NCBI GenBank assembly: GCA_017935325.1
Contig: JAGBHV010000076.1
Coordinates: forward strand, 1-58,232
DNA from: Clostridia bacterium
Lineage (GTDB): Bacteria > Bacillota > Clostridia > Oscillospirales > Acutalibacteraceae
Reading direction: 5' to 3'
Length of the DNA stretch: 58,232 nucleotides
Shown: positions 44,068 through 52,225 of the stretch, in pieces
Layout of the letters: each line of letters starts with the position of its first letter
Numbering within the stretch: position 1 is the stretch's first letter
The notes under the pieces: model-generated
What the model was told of the DNA's origin: nothing
The model's database searches: none
The model's input: the letters and a program-made list of their open reading frames with translations, nothing else
Translations under genes and position numbers: made by a program

Positions 44068-45276
44068 GTGTATAGAAATAACAAAATATATTGCAGAGGT
44101 TTTCAGTTCTGCTTAAGAATAGGCAGTCTGTTCCTCGATTGGTCCGAACCGAAATTGCTTAAAGGAGAAAACAGCGTACTTAAAATTTCAGACCTGCTTA
44201 AAAACAAAAATATTAAAAGTGTGCTTCTCGTTACAGATAACGGACTTAAAAACCTGGGACTTATTGACGGTCTTGTGAAAAAACTTGAAGATGACGGAAT
44301 CAAGGTAGCAGTTTTCAGCGATGTTCAGCCGAATCCGACTATCGAAAATGTTGAAAATGCAAAAGATTATTATTTTTCAAACAATTGTGAAGCAATTATC
44401 GCTTTCGGCGGAGGTTCACCTATGGACTGTGCCAAAGGTGCCGGCGCAAGAATTTCAAACCCCACAAGGTCAATAAATTCTATGAGAGGCTTGTTCCATG
44501 TAAGAAAAAAACTTCCCCTGCTCATAGCCGTTCCCACTACTGCAGGCACAGGCTCGGAAACTACTATCGCAGCGGTTATCACAGATTCGGAAACTCATGA
44601 AAAATCAGCAATGAATTCCACAAAACTCAGACCGATTTATGCAGCTCTTGACCCTACCCTTACAACAGGTCTTCCGCAGAAAATCACATCTACAACAGGT
44701 CTTGATGCACTCACTCACGCCGTTGAAGCATACATAGGCGGAAGCAACACAAAAGGCACACGAAAAAATGCAGAAAAAGCAGTAAAGCTTATCTTTGAAA
44801 ACCTTGAAACAGCATATAACGACGGCAAAAATCTTGAAGCAAGAAACAATATGCTTTTAGGGTCTTTCTGCGCAGGTGTTGCATTTACAAGAGCATACGT
44901 TGGTTATGTCCACAGCATCGCTCATCAGCTCGGCGGACTTTACGGTGTACCTCACGGACTTGCAAATGCAGTTATTCTTCCTTATGTGCTTGAATATTAC
45001 GGTAAAAAAGCCCATAAATCCCTTGCACGTCTTGCGGATATTGCAGGTGTAGGTAAAGATTTAAAAACCAACAAAGAAAAGGCAGAAGCTTTCATTGCCG
45101 AAATCAAAGCAATGGAAAGAAGAATGAATATCCCCGAAAAATTTGAACAGATAAAAGAAGAAGATATTCCCACAATCGTTGAGCGTGCATTAAAAGAGGG
45201 TAATCCCCTTTATCCCGTACCGAAAATCATGTCACCCGAAGATTGCGAAAAAGTTGTCAGAGGTCTGATGGCTTAA
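44068..45276 (+). CDS. Iron-containing alcohol dehydrogenase
   Basis: A 402-residue group III alcohol dehydrogenase. NAD(P)-binding GGGSPMDCAKG follows the family pattern, and the metal ligands are D in DALTHAVEAYIGG and histidines in SIAHQLGGLYGVPHGLANA. I choose the GTG at 44068, with GGAGGTG five bases upstream, over the ATG 54 bases earlier, which lacks a ribosome site. Its 3' end overlaps dinB on the other strand by 20 bases. Substrate unknown; may oxidise or reduce primary alcohols in fermentation. Confidence 0.93.
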   Translation: MYRNNKIYCRGFQFCLRIGSLFLDWSEPKLLKGENSVLKISDLLKNKNIKSVLLVTDNGLKNLGLIDGLVKKLEDDGIKVAVFSDVQPNPTIENVENAKDYYFSNNCEAIIAFGGGSPMDCAKGAGARISNPTRSINSMRGLFHVRKKLPLLIAVPTTAGTGSETTIAAVITDSETHEKSAMNSTKLRPIYAALDPTLTTGLPQKITSTTGLDALTHAVEAYIGGSNTKGTRKNAEKAVKLIFENLETAYNDGKNLEARNNMLLGSFCAGVAFTRAYVGYVHSIAHQLGGLYGVPHGLANAVILPYVLEYYGKKAHKSLARLADIAGVGKDLKTNKEKAEAFIAEIKAMERRMNIPEKFEQIKEEDIPTIVERALKEGNPLYPVPKIMSPEDCEKVVRGLMA

Positions 45277-46495
45277 AGCTCGGAAAAGCAGATTGAATTC
45301 TTTCCCGTTCATTTAATTTTAATGTTGAGGCTCTGACGATAACGTCGGAGCCGAATTTTTCTCTGAGAAAATCAACCTTTGCATCTATTTTTTCAAGTTT
45401 TTCAAGCATGTTATAATCCTCATCAAGTGATAGTTGATAGGAAAAATTATCTTTGACAAGGTTTCCTGCAAAAACTGTAACCGCCCTGACAGGCAGAAAG
45501 AAAAAATAGTTTTTCTTTATTAATTCCATAGCATTTTTATACAGAATGTCCGCAGCTCTGGCGGGCGTTTTTATTTTTTGCTGAAACTCGTGAACGGCAA
45601 GCTTGTTATCCTTTACGGCAACACGCACGGTAGTAGCAAAAAAATTATTTTTCCGCAAAGAGTGAGAAACCTTTTCGCTCAGAGAAATAACTACGGGAGA
45701 AATATCCTTATATGTGTGTAAATCTCTTTTGCATGTAATACCACGGCTTACGCTTTTTACGGGCGGAACCTCATTTTCTCTGAGAACAGGCGAAAAATCA
45801 ATTCCGTTTGCATAATTTCGCAGGGTTATTCCGTTTTTTCCGAAAATGCGGTTCATAATATCTTCAGGCATTTCAGCTATATCACCGATAGTTTTTATAC
45901 CGAGAGAATTAAAATGCTTTGCGGTTTTTCTTCCGACCCCGAAAAGCTCATTGCAGGGAAGCGACCATATTTTTGTTTTTATATCGTCTTCAGTCAGAAG
46001 TGTTACGGCATCAGGCTTTTTCATATCACTTGCAAGCTTTGCAAAAACTTTGTTGAAGCTTACTCCTACCGAAATCGTAAGCCCCGTTTCATTTTTTACA
46101 CGTGTGCGCAGCTCCTCTGCTATTTTCATTTTATCGCCGAACAAAGTTGTGCTTCCCGTAATATCCAGCCAGCATTCGTCTATTCCGAAAGGTTCAACCA
46201 TATCTGTATATTCTTCATATATACTTTTAACGCGTCTTGAAAAATCAACATAATTGTCATAATGAGGCGGCACGGTAACCAGGTCCGGGCATTTCAGCCT
46301 TGCTTCCCATATTGCTTCTCCTGTTTTTACTCCGAATTTTTTTGCGCTTTCATTTTTGGCAAGAACAATTCCGTGACGTTCCTCAACACTTCCGCATACG
46401 GCAACATTTTTATCTTTAAGTGACGGGTCAAGATAACACTCAACAGAAGCGAAAAAGTTGTTAAGGTCACAATGTAAAATTATTCTGTCAGACAA
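45257..46495 (-). CDS. dinB: DNA polymerase IV (Y-family), LexA-controlled
   Basis: A 412-residue error-prone translesion polymerase. Catalytic acidic residues are in HCDLNNFFASVE and the DE of GIDECWLDITG; the steric gate and fingers follow, then two helix-hairpin-helix units and the little-finger domain. I start it at TTG 46495, directly after GGAGGTG; family members begin with DRIILHCDLNNFF at about this position. The upstream in-frame ATG at 46519 lies inside a LexA box and is unlikely. Two Gram-positive LexA boxes in the promoter show SOS control. Confidence 0.92.
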   Translation of the reverse strand: MSDRIILHCDLNNFFASVECYLDPSLKDKNVAVCGSVEERHGIVLAKNESAKKFGVKTGEAIWEARLKCPDLVTVPPHYDNYVDFSRRVKSIYEEYTDMVEPFGIDECWLDITGSTTLFGDKMKIAEELRTRVKNETGLTISVGVSFNKVFAKLASDMKKPDAVTLLTEDDIKTKIWSLPCNELFGVGRKTAKHFNSLGIKTIGDIAEMPEDIMNRIFGKNGITLRNYANGIDFSPVLRENEVPPVKSVSRGITCKRDLHTYKDISPVVISLSEKVSHSLRKNNFFATTVRVAVKDNKLAVHEFQQKIKTPARAADILYKNAMELIKKNYFFFLPVRAVTVFAGNLVKDNFSYQLSLDEDYNMLEKLEKIDAKVDFLREKFGSDVIVRASTLKLNERERIQSAFPSFKPSDL

Positions 46496-46513
46496 AATAT
46501 TCACCTCCATACA

Positions 46514-46525
46514 GAACATTTGTTC
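46514..46525. promoter_or_regulatory. LexA (DinR) box 1, GAACATTTGTTC
   Basis: Fits the Gram-positive SOS consensus GAAC-N4-GTTC. It lies between the dinB -10 and the start codon. Confidence 0.9.
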
Positions 46526-46529
46526 TTAT

Positions 46530-46558
46530 ATAATAGAACATTTGTTCTGCTTTGTCAA
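46530..46558 (-). promoter_or_regulatory. dinB promoter
   Basis: On the minus strand TTGACA (46558-46553) and TATTAT (46535-46530) are 17 bases apart, with LexA box 2 inside the spacer. Confidence 0.88.
46536..46547. promoter_or_regulatory. LexA (DinR) box 2, GAACATTTGTTC
   Basis: Identical with box 1, exactly 22 bases away, inside the promoter spacer. Two LexA dimers could sit on the same face of the helix. Confidence 0.9.
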
Positions 46559-46653
46559 GAGGAAATTTTTTGTCAAAAAAAGTTTTAAACAATCGATTTT
46601 CAACATATAAAATGTTAACAGAATCAGGCTTCGGAGAATAATTTCAACATAGT

Positions 46654-46685
46654 TTTCAACATTTTCCACATACTTTTCCACACAG
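46654..46685. other. Cluster of DnaA-box-like and TTTCAACAT motifs
   Basis: ATTTCAACAT, TTTTCAACA, TTTTCCACA and CTTTTCCACA follow one another at about 10-12 base intervals. TTTTCCACA differs from the DnaA box TTATCCACA at one base. It lies between dinB and the small membrane protein at 46745. Could bind DnaA or another helix-face protein. Confidence 0.4.
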
Positions 46686-46744
46686 AATATTTTTAGAAAT
46701 TCTGTTAAAAATATCTTTGACTATTGCAGAAAGTGAGTGATTTT

Positions 46745-47014
46745 ATGATAAAAGGAGTAAATCATCAGGTCGTTGAAGTATTACGTCCCGGATGTGAATA
46801 TTTTGAAAGAGTCTTGTTTTTTGTAAAACCTGAATATGCATCTCTGAGTGAAAGAAAAATTAATGAAAAGGCAAATTCCATTGCTCTCAATACGGGAAGT
46901 CCGCCGAAAGTAAGAAAGGGCAGAAAAAGAGTTTATTCAGTTTTTTCTCCTGTTATCTGGGCACTTTTCGGTGCAGCAGTCTGTGCTGTTGTAATTAAAT
47001 GCTTCGGTCTTTGA
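46745..47014 (+). CDS. Small single-pass membrane protein of unknown function
   Basis: An 89-residue protein. A soluble N-terminal part (VNHQVVEVLRPGCEYFERVLFFVKPEYASLSERKINEKA) is followed by a basic KVRKGRKR motif and one C-terminal transmembrane segment (VIWALFGAAVCAVVIKC). This topology puts the N-terminus in the cytoplasm. I start it at the ATG at 46745, after GTGAGTGA. Two DnaA-like boxes lie upstream. I do not recognise the family. Confidence 0.7.
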   Translation: MIKGVNHQVVEVLRPGCEYFERVLFFVKPEYASLSERKINEKANSIALNTGSPPKVRKGRKRVYSVFSPVIWALFGAAVCAVVIKCFGL

Positions 47015-47022
47015 TAAAGTAA

Positions 47023-47083
47023 TTGAAAAATCCCTGCTTTTATGTTACAATCAATAAAATGATTGAAAGCAGGGATATTTTGG
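47023..47083 (+). promoter_or_regulatory. Promoter and inverted repeat before the next small membrane protein
   Basis: TTGAAA (47023) and TACAAT (47046) with a 17-base spacer. AATCCCTGCTTT in the spacer pairs with AAAGCAGGGATATTTT around 47066-47084, so the same sequence may form a terminator for the gene ending at 47014 or a leader hairpin covering the next start. Confidence 0.5.
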
Positions 47084-47253
47084 ACCAGCAGTTATTCAGA
47101 TATATAAGAACAGGTTTTCTTGCAGGCTTGCTTGTGGGAATTACAGTTGCTAATTTTTTTGATTACGACAAGATATGGTCGTGCGCAATAGGCCTTGTGG
47201 GCGGTGCTTTAATCGGCCTGGTAATCGGACTTATAAAACGTACAAGAAAATAA
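47059..47253 (+). CDS. Small two-helix membrane protein
   Basis: A 64-residue protein with two glycine-rich transmembrane helices (GFLAGLLVGITVANFF and CAIGLVGGALIGLVIGLIK) and a Lys/Arg C-terminus. The start is uncertain: ATG at 47059 lies in an inverted repeat, while TTG at 47080 has AGCAGGGA before it. Its stop is 18 bases before the NagD-like gene, so they are probably co-transcribed. Confidence 0.6.
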   Translation: MIESRDILDQQLFRYIRTGFLAGLLVGITVANFFDYDKIWSCAIGLVGGALIGLVIGLIKRTRK

Positions 47254-47271
47254 AATGAGGCAGAGTGAATT

Positions 47272-48063
47272 ATGTTAAGTGAAAAGAAATTATTTTTATT
47301 TGATATTGACGGTACAATCGCCGTTGACAACACAATTTATGACGGAACTTTTGAATTGATTGAATACATAAATTCAATCGGCGGAAAGGCAGTTTATATT
47401 ACAAACAACTCAACAAAAAGCCGTCAGGATTACATTGAAAAATTTAAAAAGTGGAACATAGAAACTGACGAAAGTAATTTTATTACAGCATCTTTCGCTG
47501 CTTGTAAATATTTAAAAGAAAACCACGCTGAAGATAAAATTTTTGTATGCGGAACAAAATCTTTTGTAAAAGAACTCCGTGATTACGGCCTTAACGTAAC
47601 GGAAGAAAACGAAGATGATATAAAGTGCGTAATAGTAGGTTTTGATAATGAATTTACTTATCAGAAGGGCGCACTTACCTGCGAAATTCTGCTTACAAAA
47701 GATGTAACATATCTTGCAACCAATCCTGACTTATGTTGCCCTACTGCATTCGGCAGTATTCCCGATTGCGGTGCTATCTGTAATCTTCTTGAATGTGCAG
47801 TAAAAAAACAGCCTTATTATGTGGGCAAACCTAATCGTGAAATTGTTGATGTGTGCCGTGAGATGACAGGCTTCAGCATTGACGAAACAATAGTTGTCGG
47901 TGACAGACTTTATACAGATATTGCCTGCGGAATAAATGCAGGAGTTGAAACTGCAGTTGTTTTCACAGGAGAAGCAAAAAAAGAAGATTTAAAAGATACG
48001 GAATTTAAACCGACTTATGAATTTGAAAACATAAGAGAATTTTTAAATGCTGTGAAAGCATAA
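47272..48063 (+). CDS. HAD-superfamily phosphatase (NagD-like)
   Basis: A 263-residue class II HAD hydrolase. Motif 1 is FLFDIDGTIAVD, motif 2 YITNNST, motif 3 the lysine in YVGKPNREI, and motif 4 VVGDRLYTDIACG. The NagD-type C2 cap lies between residues 75 and 170. Family members dephosphorylate small metabolites such as 4-nitrophenyl phosphate, sugar phosphates or glycerol phosphate; the true substrate here is unknown. Confidence 0.93.
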   Translation: MLSEKKLFLFDIDGTIAVDNTIYDGTFELIEYINSIGGKAVYITNNSTKSRQDYIEKFKKWNIETDESNFITASFAACKYLKENHAEDKIFVCGTKSFVKELRDYGLNVTEENEDDIKCVIVGFDNEFTYQKGALTCEILLTKDVTYLATNPDLCCPTAFGSIPDCGAICNLLECAVKKQPYYVGKPNREIVDVCREMTGFSIDETIVVGDRLYTDIACGINAGVETAVVFTGEAKKEDLKDTEFKPTYEFENIREFLNAVKA

Positions 48064-48066
48064 GAG

Positions 48067-48107
48067 AAAAGGCTGTGAACGTTAATAGTTCACAGCCTCT
48101 TTTTTTA
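48067..48107. terminator. Bidirectional terminator between NagD-like and alcohol dehydrogenase genes
   Basis: GGCTGTGAAC pairs perfectly with GTTCACAGCC and is followed by TCTTTTTTT; the opposite strand ends in TTTTCTCTT. Confidence 0.92.
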
Positions 48108-48119
48108 TTCTTATGTAAT

Positions 48120-49301
48120 TTAAAAATCAATTTCTGTTCCGTAGTAAATGCAGGTAAAGAGTTTTTCCATAGTTGACGGGTCAATAGCTCTGGGGTTTGT
48201 TCCTGTGCATGCATCACCTACAGCGCGTTCGGAAATTCCTGCAATTTTTTCTTTGAACTCCTCTTCAATAATACCGAATTCTTTCAGAGTTTTGGGAATA
48301 CCCATTTCAGCATTCATATCATCAATTTTTTTGCAGAGGCTGTTGATAAGAGCCTGTTCGGAATTTCCTGCAAGTCCCATTCTTCTTGCGATTTCGGCAT
48401 AGCGGGAAGCTGCAACAGGTTCTTTTGAATTATATCTGATAACAAAAGGAAGGTACATAGCATTTGCACAGCCGTGTGTGATATGGCCTGTTGAGAATAT
48501 AGCACCTGTTTTATGAGCCATTGAATGTACAATGCCGAGAAGTGCATTTGAAAAAGCCATACCTGCAAGACACTGTGCGTAGTGCATCTTTTCCCTTGAA
48601 ATAAGGTTTCCTTTATAAGAAGGAAGAAGATGGTCAAGAACCATTTCAATTGCGTGAAGTGCAAGAGGGTCTGTAAAAGCACAGTTTGCCGTTGAAACGT
48701 AAGCTTCAATTGCATGTGTAAGTGCGTCCATACCTGTGTAAGCAACTTGTTTTGCAGGAAGACCTTCAACAAGCTCAGGGTCAACAATCGCAACATCGGG
48801 AGTGATATTGAAGTCTGCAAGAGGATATTTTACACCGGTGCTGTAGTCAGTAATAACAGAGAATGCTGTAACCTCAGTTGCTGTGCCTGATGTTGTAGGA
48901 ATAGCAGCAAATCTTGCTTTCTGACGGAGTGTGGGGAAATTAAAAGGAATGCAGAGCTCTTCAAAAGTAGTTTCGGGGTATTCATAAAATGCCCACATTG
49001 CTTTTGCCGCATCAATAGGAGAGCCTCCGCCCATTGATACAATCCAGTCAGGTTCAAAATTACGCATTGCTTCAGCGCCGCGCATTACAGTTTCTACTGA
49101 AGGGTCAGGTTCAACACCTTCAAAAACTTCTACTTCCATTCCGCCCTCTTTTAAATAGCCGATTGCTTTGTCAAGAAATCCCTGACGCTTCATTGAACCG
49201 CCGCCGACTACTAAAATTGCTTTTTTTCCGCCGAGATTTTTAAGTTCTTCCAGCGAACCCTTGCCATGATAAATGTCCCTTGGTAATGTAAATCTTGCCA
49301 T
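48120..49301 (-). CDS. Iron-containing alcohol dehydrogenase
   Basis: A 393-residue group III dehydrogenase, a distant paralogue of the one at 44068. The coenzyme-binding motif is SMGGGSPIDAAKAMW; metal ligands lie in MDALTHAIEAYVS and SMAHKTGAIFSTGHITHGCANA. The N-terminus ARFTLPRDIYHGKGSLEELKNL fits ethanol- or butanol-type dehydrogenases of Clostridia. I use the ATG at 49301 with GGAAGGTG upstream. It has its own promoter (49344-49372). Confidence 0.93.
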   Translation of the reverse strand: MARFTLPRDIYHGKGSLEELKNLGGKKAILVVGGGSMKRQGFLDKAIGYLKEGGMEVEVFEGVEPDPSVETVMRGAEAMRNFEPDWIVSMGGGSPIDAAKAMWAFYEYPETTFEELCIPFNFPTLRQKARFAAIPTTSGTATEVTAFSVITDYSTGVKYPLADFNITPDVAIVDPELVEGLPAKQVAYTGMDALTHAIEAYVSTANCAFTDPLALHAIEMVLDHLLPSYKGNLISREKMHYAQCLAGMAFSNALLGIVHSMAHKTGAIFSTGHITHGCANAMYLPFVIRYNSKEPVAASRYAEIARRMGLAGNSEQALINSLCKKIDDMNAEMGIPKTLKEFGIIEEEFKEKIAGISERAVGDACTGTNPRAIDPSTMEKLFTCIYYGTEIDF

Positions 49302-49343
49302 AAAATACACCTTCCATTGTTAATGTTTTGTCAATCTTTTTCT

Positions 49344-49372
49344 ATTATACTCTATTCTGTTCTTTTTTGCAA
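49344..49372 (-). promoter_or_regulatory. Promoter of the alcohol dehydrogenase at 48120
   Basis: On the minus strand TTGCAA (49372-49367) and TATAAT (49349-49344) with a 17-base spacer, 42 bases before the ATG. Confidence 0.75.
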
Positions 49373-49451
49373 TATGCATCAGTACATTTTTTATACTTGA
49401 AACGAAAAAATATGTTTTTTATCAAATCAGAAGTGTCTTGCAATTGCTGCC

Positions 49452-49502
49452 AAAAAAACACCGGGGAAAAGCTGAAAATGAAAACGCCGAATTCCCCGGT
49501 GT
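49452..49502 (-). terminator. Terminator after the GH51 gene
   Basis: ACACCGGGGAA pairs with TTCCCCGGTGT across a 23-base loop and is followed by TTTTTTT on the minus strand. Confidence 0.88.
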
Positions 49503-49507
49503 GTTTA

Positions 49508-52222
49508 TTATTTTGTATGAAGTCTTATAACCGTTACGGAATATTGCGGTGCGGTGAAATTAAATTTATCGCTGAATCCGTCTGAAGAAAATTCCTCCAT
49601 AATACAATCTTCTTCTGCACCTAAAATATTGTCGTTCCCGAGACTGTCACCTTTAACCTGATAAATTTTTGCAGTGCTTTTTATATTTTCTGCACCTGTA
49701 ATATTAACTGCAAATGTTTTATCTGTGTCAGTAACGTTTACAAGTTTTATAATAATATCCCCTGTTTCATCCGTGCTTACAACCTGGTATGCTTCTGCTT
49801 CAGAATCAGAGCCGGTTGTGTAGTCGACGTAAAGTTCATCGTCAACGTAGCATTTGACATTTCTGCCGTTTACCACAACTTTCAGTTCATAAGTTTTTCC
49901 GATTTCTGCAGTAAAGGGTTTAACGGTTTCAATTATCTGACCTGTTTTTATTCCGTTTTCAATCTGCTGCAGGCAGGAAACAGTGTTGCCCCAACCGCCT
50001 AAATTCCAGAAGAAATTGTTGCTTCTATCCTGTACGGCAAAAGGAATTATAAATCCTTCTTCGCCGTCAAGCTTTGTGGCTTCAACAGTGTAAGTATAGT
50101 TTGTCCATTCGTCTTTACCGAAATATGCAGCGTTGCCTGTGTCGGAATATTTCATATCGGTTGTGGGATGAACAAGTTTCCCTTTTCTGATTCTGAAATC
50201 ACTGTCGTTTACATCTTCCCAATTCCACCAAAAATCCGGTACTGAAAAATTATCTTCACCGAGTATTTCTCCCGTTTCGTTGTTGACAATTTTCACGTTG
50301 TCAAACTCTGCAGAAGTATACCATGTTCCCACACCAACTCTGCCTGATAAATTTTTCTGTTCAATCAGAGCACCGTCAAGAGTAGAATCATAAAGATGTG
50401 TACCCTGATTAAGAGAGAAAATTTTCTGCATATAATAGTTGATTGAACCTGTAACCTGATGATTGTTGAACCAGATTAAATCAGGTGACCAATGGGTTGC
50501 AGTCAGGTTACCGAATAGCGGAGCATATGCCGCCATTCTCACAATGTCACCGTTTCTCTCAAGACCTGTCATATATGCCGCTTCTGCCAATGCTGCACGC
50601 AGAGTGTTTGACCTTGCCGCATATTCACCGAGGAAAACTTTGATTCCGCCACCGTAAATTGTTTCGGTCATTTCATCAGAGGAACGTTTGTAATTTTCCT
50701 CGTCATAGTAATCGGTATTTTTAAGGAACCATTCAGGCTCTTTATAATAATGCTGGTCTGTTGCACCTGCAAAATCATCTATTGTTTTATCGGGATTTTT
50801 TTCGAGCCATTCCTTTGCGTATTCATAAGAAGGCAGATAGTTTGCTCCTCCCGTTGCATCAAAAGCACCTGAAGAATAAATCAGTTCAAGGTCTTTGTAC
50901 AGCTCGGGATTTTCTGCTTTAGCTTTGTTGAAAGATTCGAGGAAAGCCGTGTATCTTTCAAAATAAATTTCGCCTTCGTTTTCGTTGCCGATGCAGATAT
51001 ATTTCAACTCAAAAGGTTCTTTGTGTCCCAGAGAAACTCTCACTTTACCCCATTTTGTGTTTTCGTCGCCTCTGCAGAATTCAACAAGGTCGTGCATATC
51101 CTGAACGTACTGTTTAAAAAGGTCAGAGTCCATATCTATTCCGCCTTTACCTCTCATCTGGCAGTAAAGACCGCAGTTGAGAACAGGTACAGGCAAAGCG
51201 CCTATATCTTCAGCAAGCTGGAAATATTCGTAAAAACCGAGACCGTAACTCATAAAACAAGGAAGCGGATCATCAGTAGCGGCTATATTTGTCCACAGAT
51301 TTATGCCCTGCTTTCTTGCGGCAACATCGCCGTATTTTCCGTCAAACAAAAGTGGCTCACCGTTTTCATCAACGCCTATTGAATCTTTCCAGCTGAATGC
51401 AGTTTCTTCATCGTAACCTTCAATTACACAACCACCGGGAAAACGCAAAAAACGTGGTTTTAATTCTTCCAGCATTTTACCCAAATCATTTCTCATTCCG
51501 TTTTCGCGGTTTTTGAAAGTGTTTTCGGGGAAAAGTGAAATCATATCAAGGGAAGCTTCACCCTCAACAAGTACCTGAAGTGTAACGCCTGAAAAAGCAT
51601 CAACATCTGATGTAAGCTCAAGATTGTATTTTGCCCATTGGCTTGTGATATTTTCGATTTTTCCGCTTGAAATAATTGTGCCGTTTACGCAGAGATTTAC
51701 TGTGATTCTGCCTTCACCTTTTGCATAAAGAGAAAGATTATATTTTTCATCTTTTGCAATGCTCATTCCGTCAAGAAAACCTCTGTTTTCAATGCCTGCG
51801 GGAGAAGAAGATTTTATAATTATGTAGTTGGTGTTATTGGCATTAAGTGAATTTTCTTGGTCGTTTATTTTAACTTCAATTTCAGGATTGCCTACTTTAT
51901 TCCAACCATAAAGCCGGTCGTTTTCTGCAATTTCGGTGTATTCAAAAGAACGGTTTACGATTTTTTCTGCATAAAGTCCGCCGTCTGCAGCAAAGTTTAT
52001 ATCTTCAAAGAAAATACCGAAAAGCAAATCGCTGATTGCTTTTGATTTTTCTGATGCGTCAATGTCAAGAGTGTAATCTGCGGAAATTTTATCGTAATCT
52101 GTAACAGAATTTTCTTCAGGTCTTTCAGGCTCCTGCGGTGTCTGAGTTGCGCAGAATGACATGAAAAAAGTGAGGATTGCCGCTATAGCTTTTTTGAAAA
52201 AAGATGTAACTTTATACTTCAT
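49508..52222 (-). CDS. Exported GH51 alpha-L-arabinofuranosidase
   Basis: A 904-residue enzyme that releases arabinose from plant arabinan or arabinoxylan. An N-terminal export signal (FFKKAIAAILTFFMSFC) is followed by a carbohydrate-binding-like beta domain (about 95-235, CBM4/9-like), the GH51 barrel, and a concanavalin-like or LamG-type insert after about residue 620. The acid/base is E414 in CIGNENEG and the nucleophile E533 in FLGEYAARS; the 119-residue spacing is the GH51 norm. MSFC is a weak lipobox, so it may be lipid-anchored. It starts three bases after the stop of cca, sharing its GGAG site. Confidence 0.93.
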   Translation of the reverse strand: MKYKVTSFFKKAIAAILTFFMSFCATQTPQEPERPEENSVTDYDKISADYTLDIDASEKSKAISDLLFGIFFEDINFAADGGLYAEKIVNRSFEYTEIAENDRLYGWNKVGNPEIEVKINDQENSLNANNTNYIIIKSSSPAGIENRGFLDGMSIAKDEKYNLSLYAKGEGRITVNLCVNGTIISSGKIENITSQWAKYNLELTSDVDAFSGVTLQVLVEGEASLDMISLFPENTFKNRENGMRNDLGKMLEELKPRFLRFPGGCVIEGYDEETAFSWKDSIGVDENGEPLLFDGKYGDVAARKQGINLWTNIAATDDPLPCFMSYGLGFYEYFQLAEDIGALPVPVLNCGLYCQMRGKGGIDMDSDLFKQYVQDMHDLVEFCRGDENTKWGKVRVSLGHKEPFELKYICIGNENEGEIYFERYTAFLESFNKAKAENPELYKDLELIYSSGAFDATGGANYLPSYEYAKEWLEKNPDKTIDDFAGATDQHYYKEPEWFLKNTDYYDEENYKRSSDEMTETIYGGGIKVFLGEYAARSNTLRAALAEAAYMTGLERNGDIVRMAAYAPLFGNLTATHWSPDLIWFNNHQVTGSINYYMQKIFSLNQGTHLYDSTLDGALIEQKNLSGRVGVGTWYTSAEFDNVKIVNNETGEILGEDNFSVPDFWWNWEDVNDSDFRIRKGKLVHPTTDMKYSDTGNAAYFGKDEWTNYTYTVEATKLDGEEGFIIPFAVQDRSNNFFWNLGGWGNTVSCLQQIENGIKTGQIIETVKPFTAEIGKTYELKVVVNGRNVKCYVDDELYVDYTTGSDSEAEAYQVVSTDETGDIIIKLVNVTDTDKTFAVNITGAENIKSTAKIYQVKGDSLGNDNILGAEEDCIMEEFSSDGFSDKFNFTAPQYSVTVIRLHTK

Positions 52223-52225
52223 TTT

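Noticed and set aside
46496..46519. Start of dinB at the upstream ATG
   Set aside because: That ATG overlaps LexA box 1, lacks a ribosome site, and would add eight residues not typical of the family; TTG at 46495 directly follows GGAGGTG.
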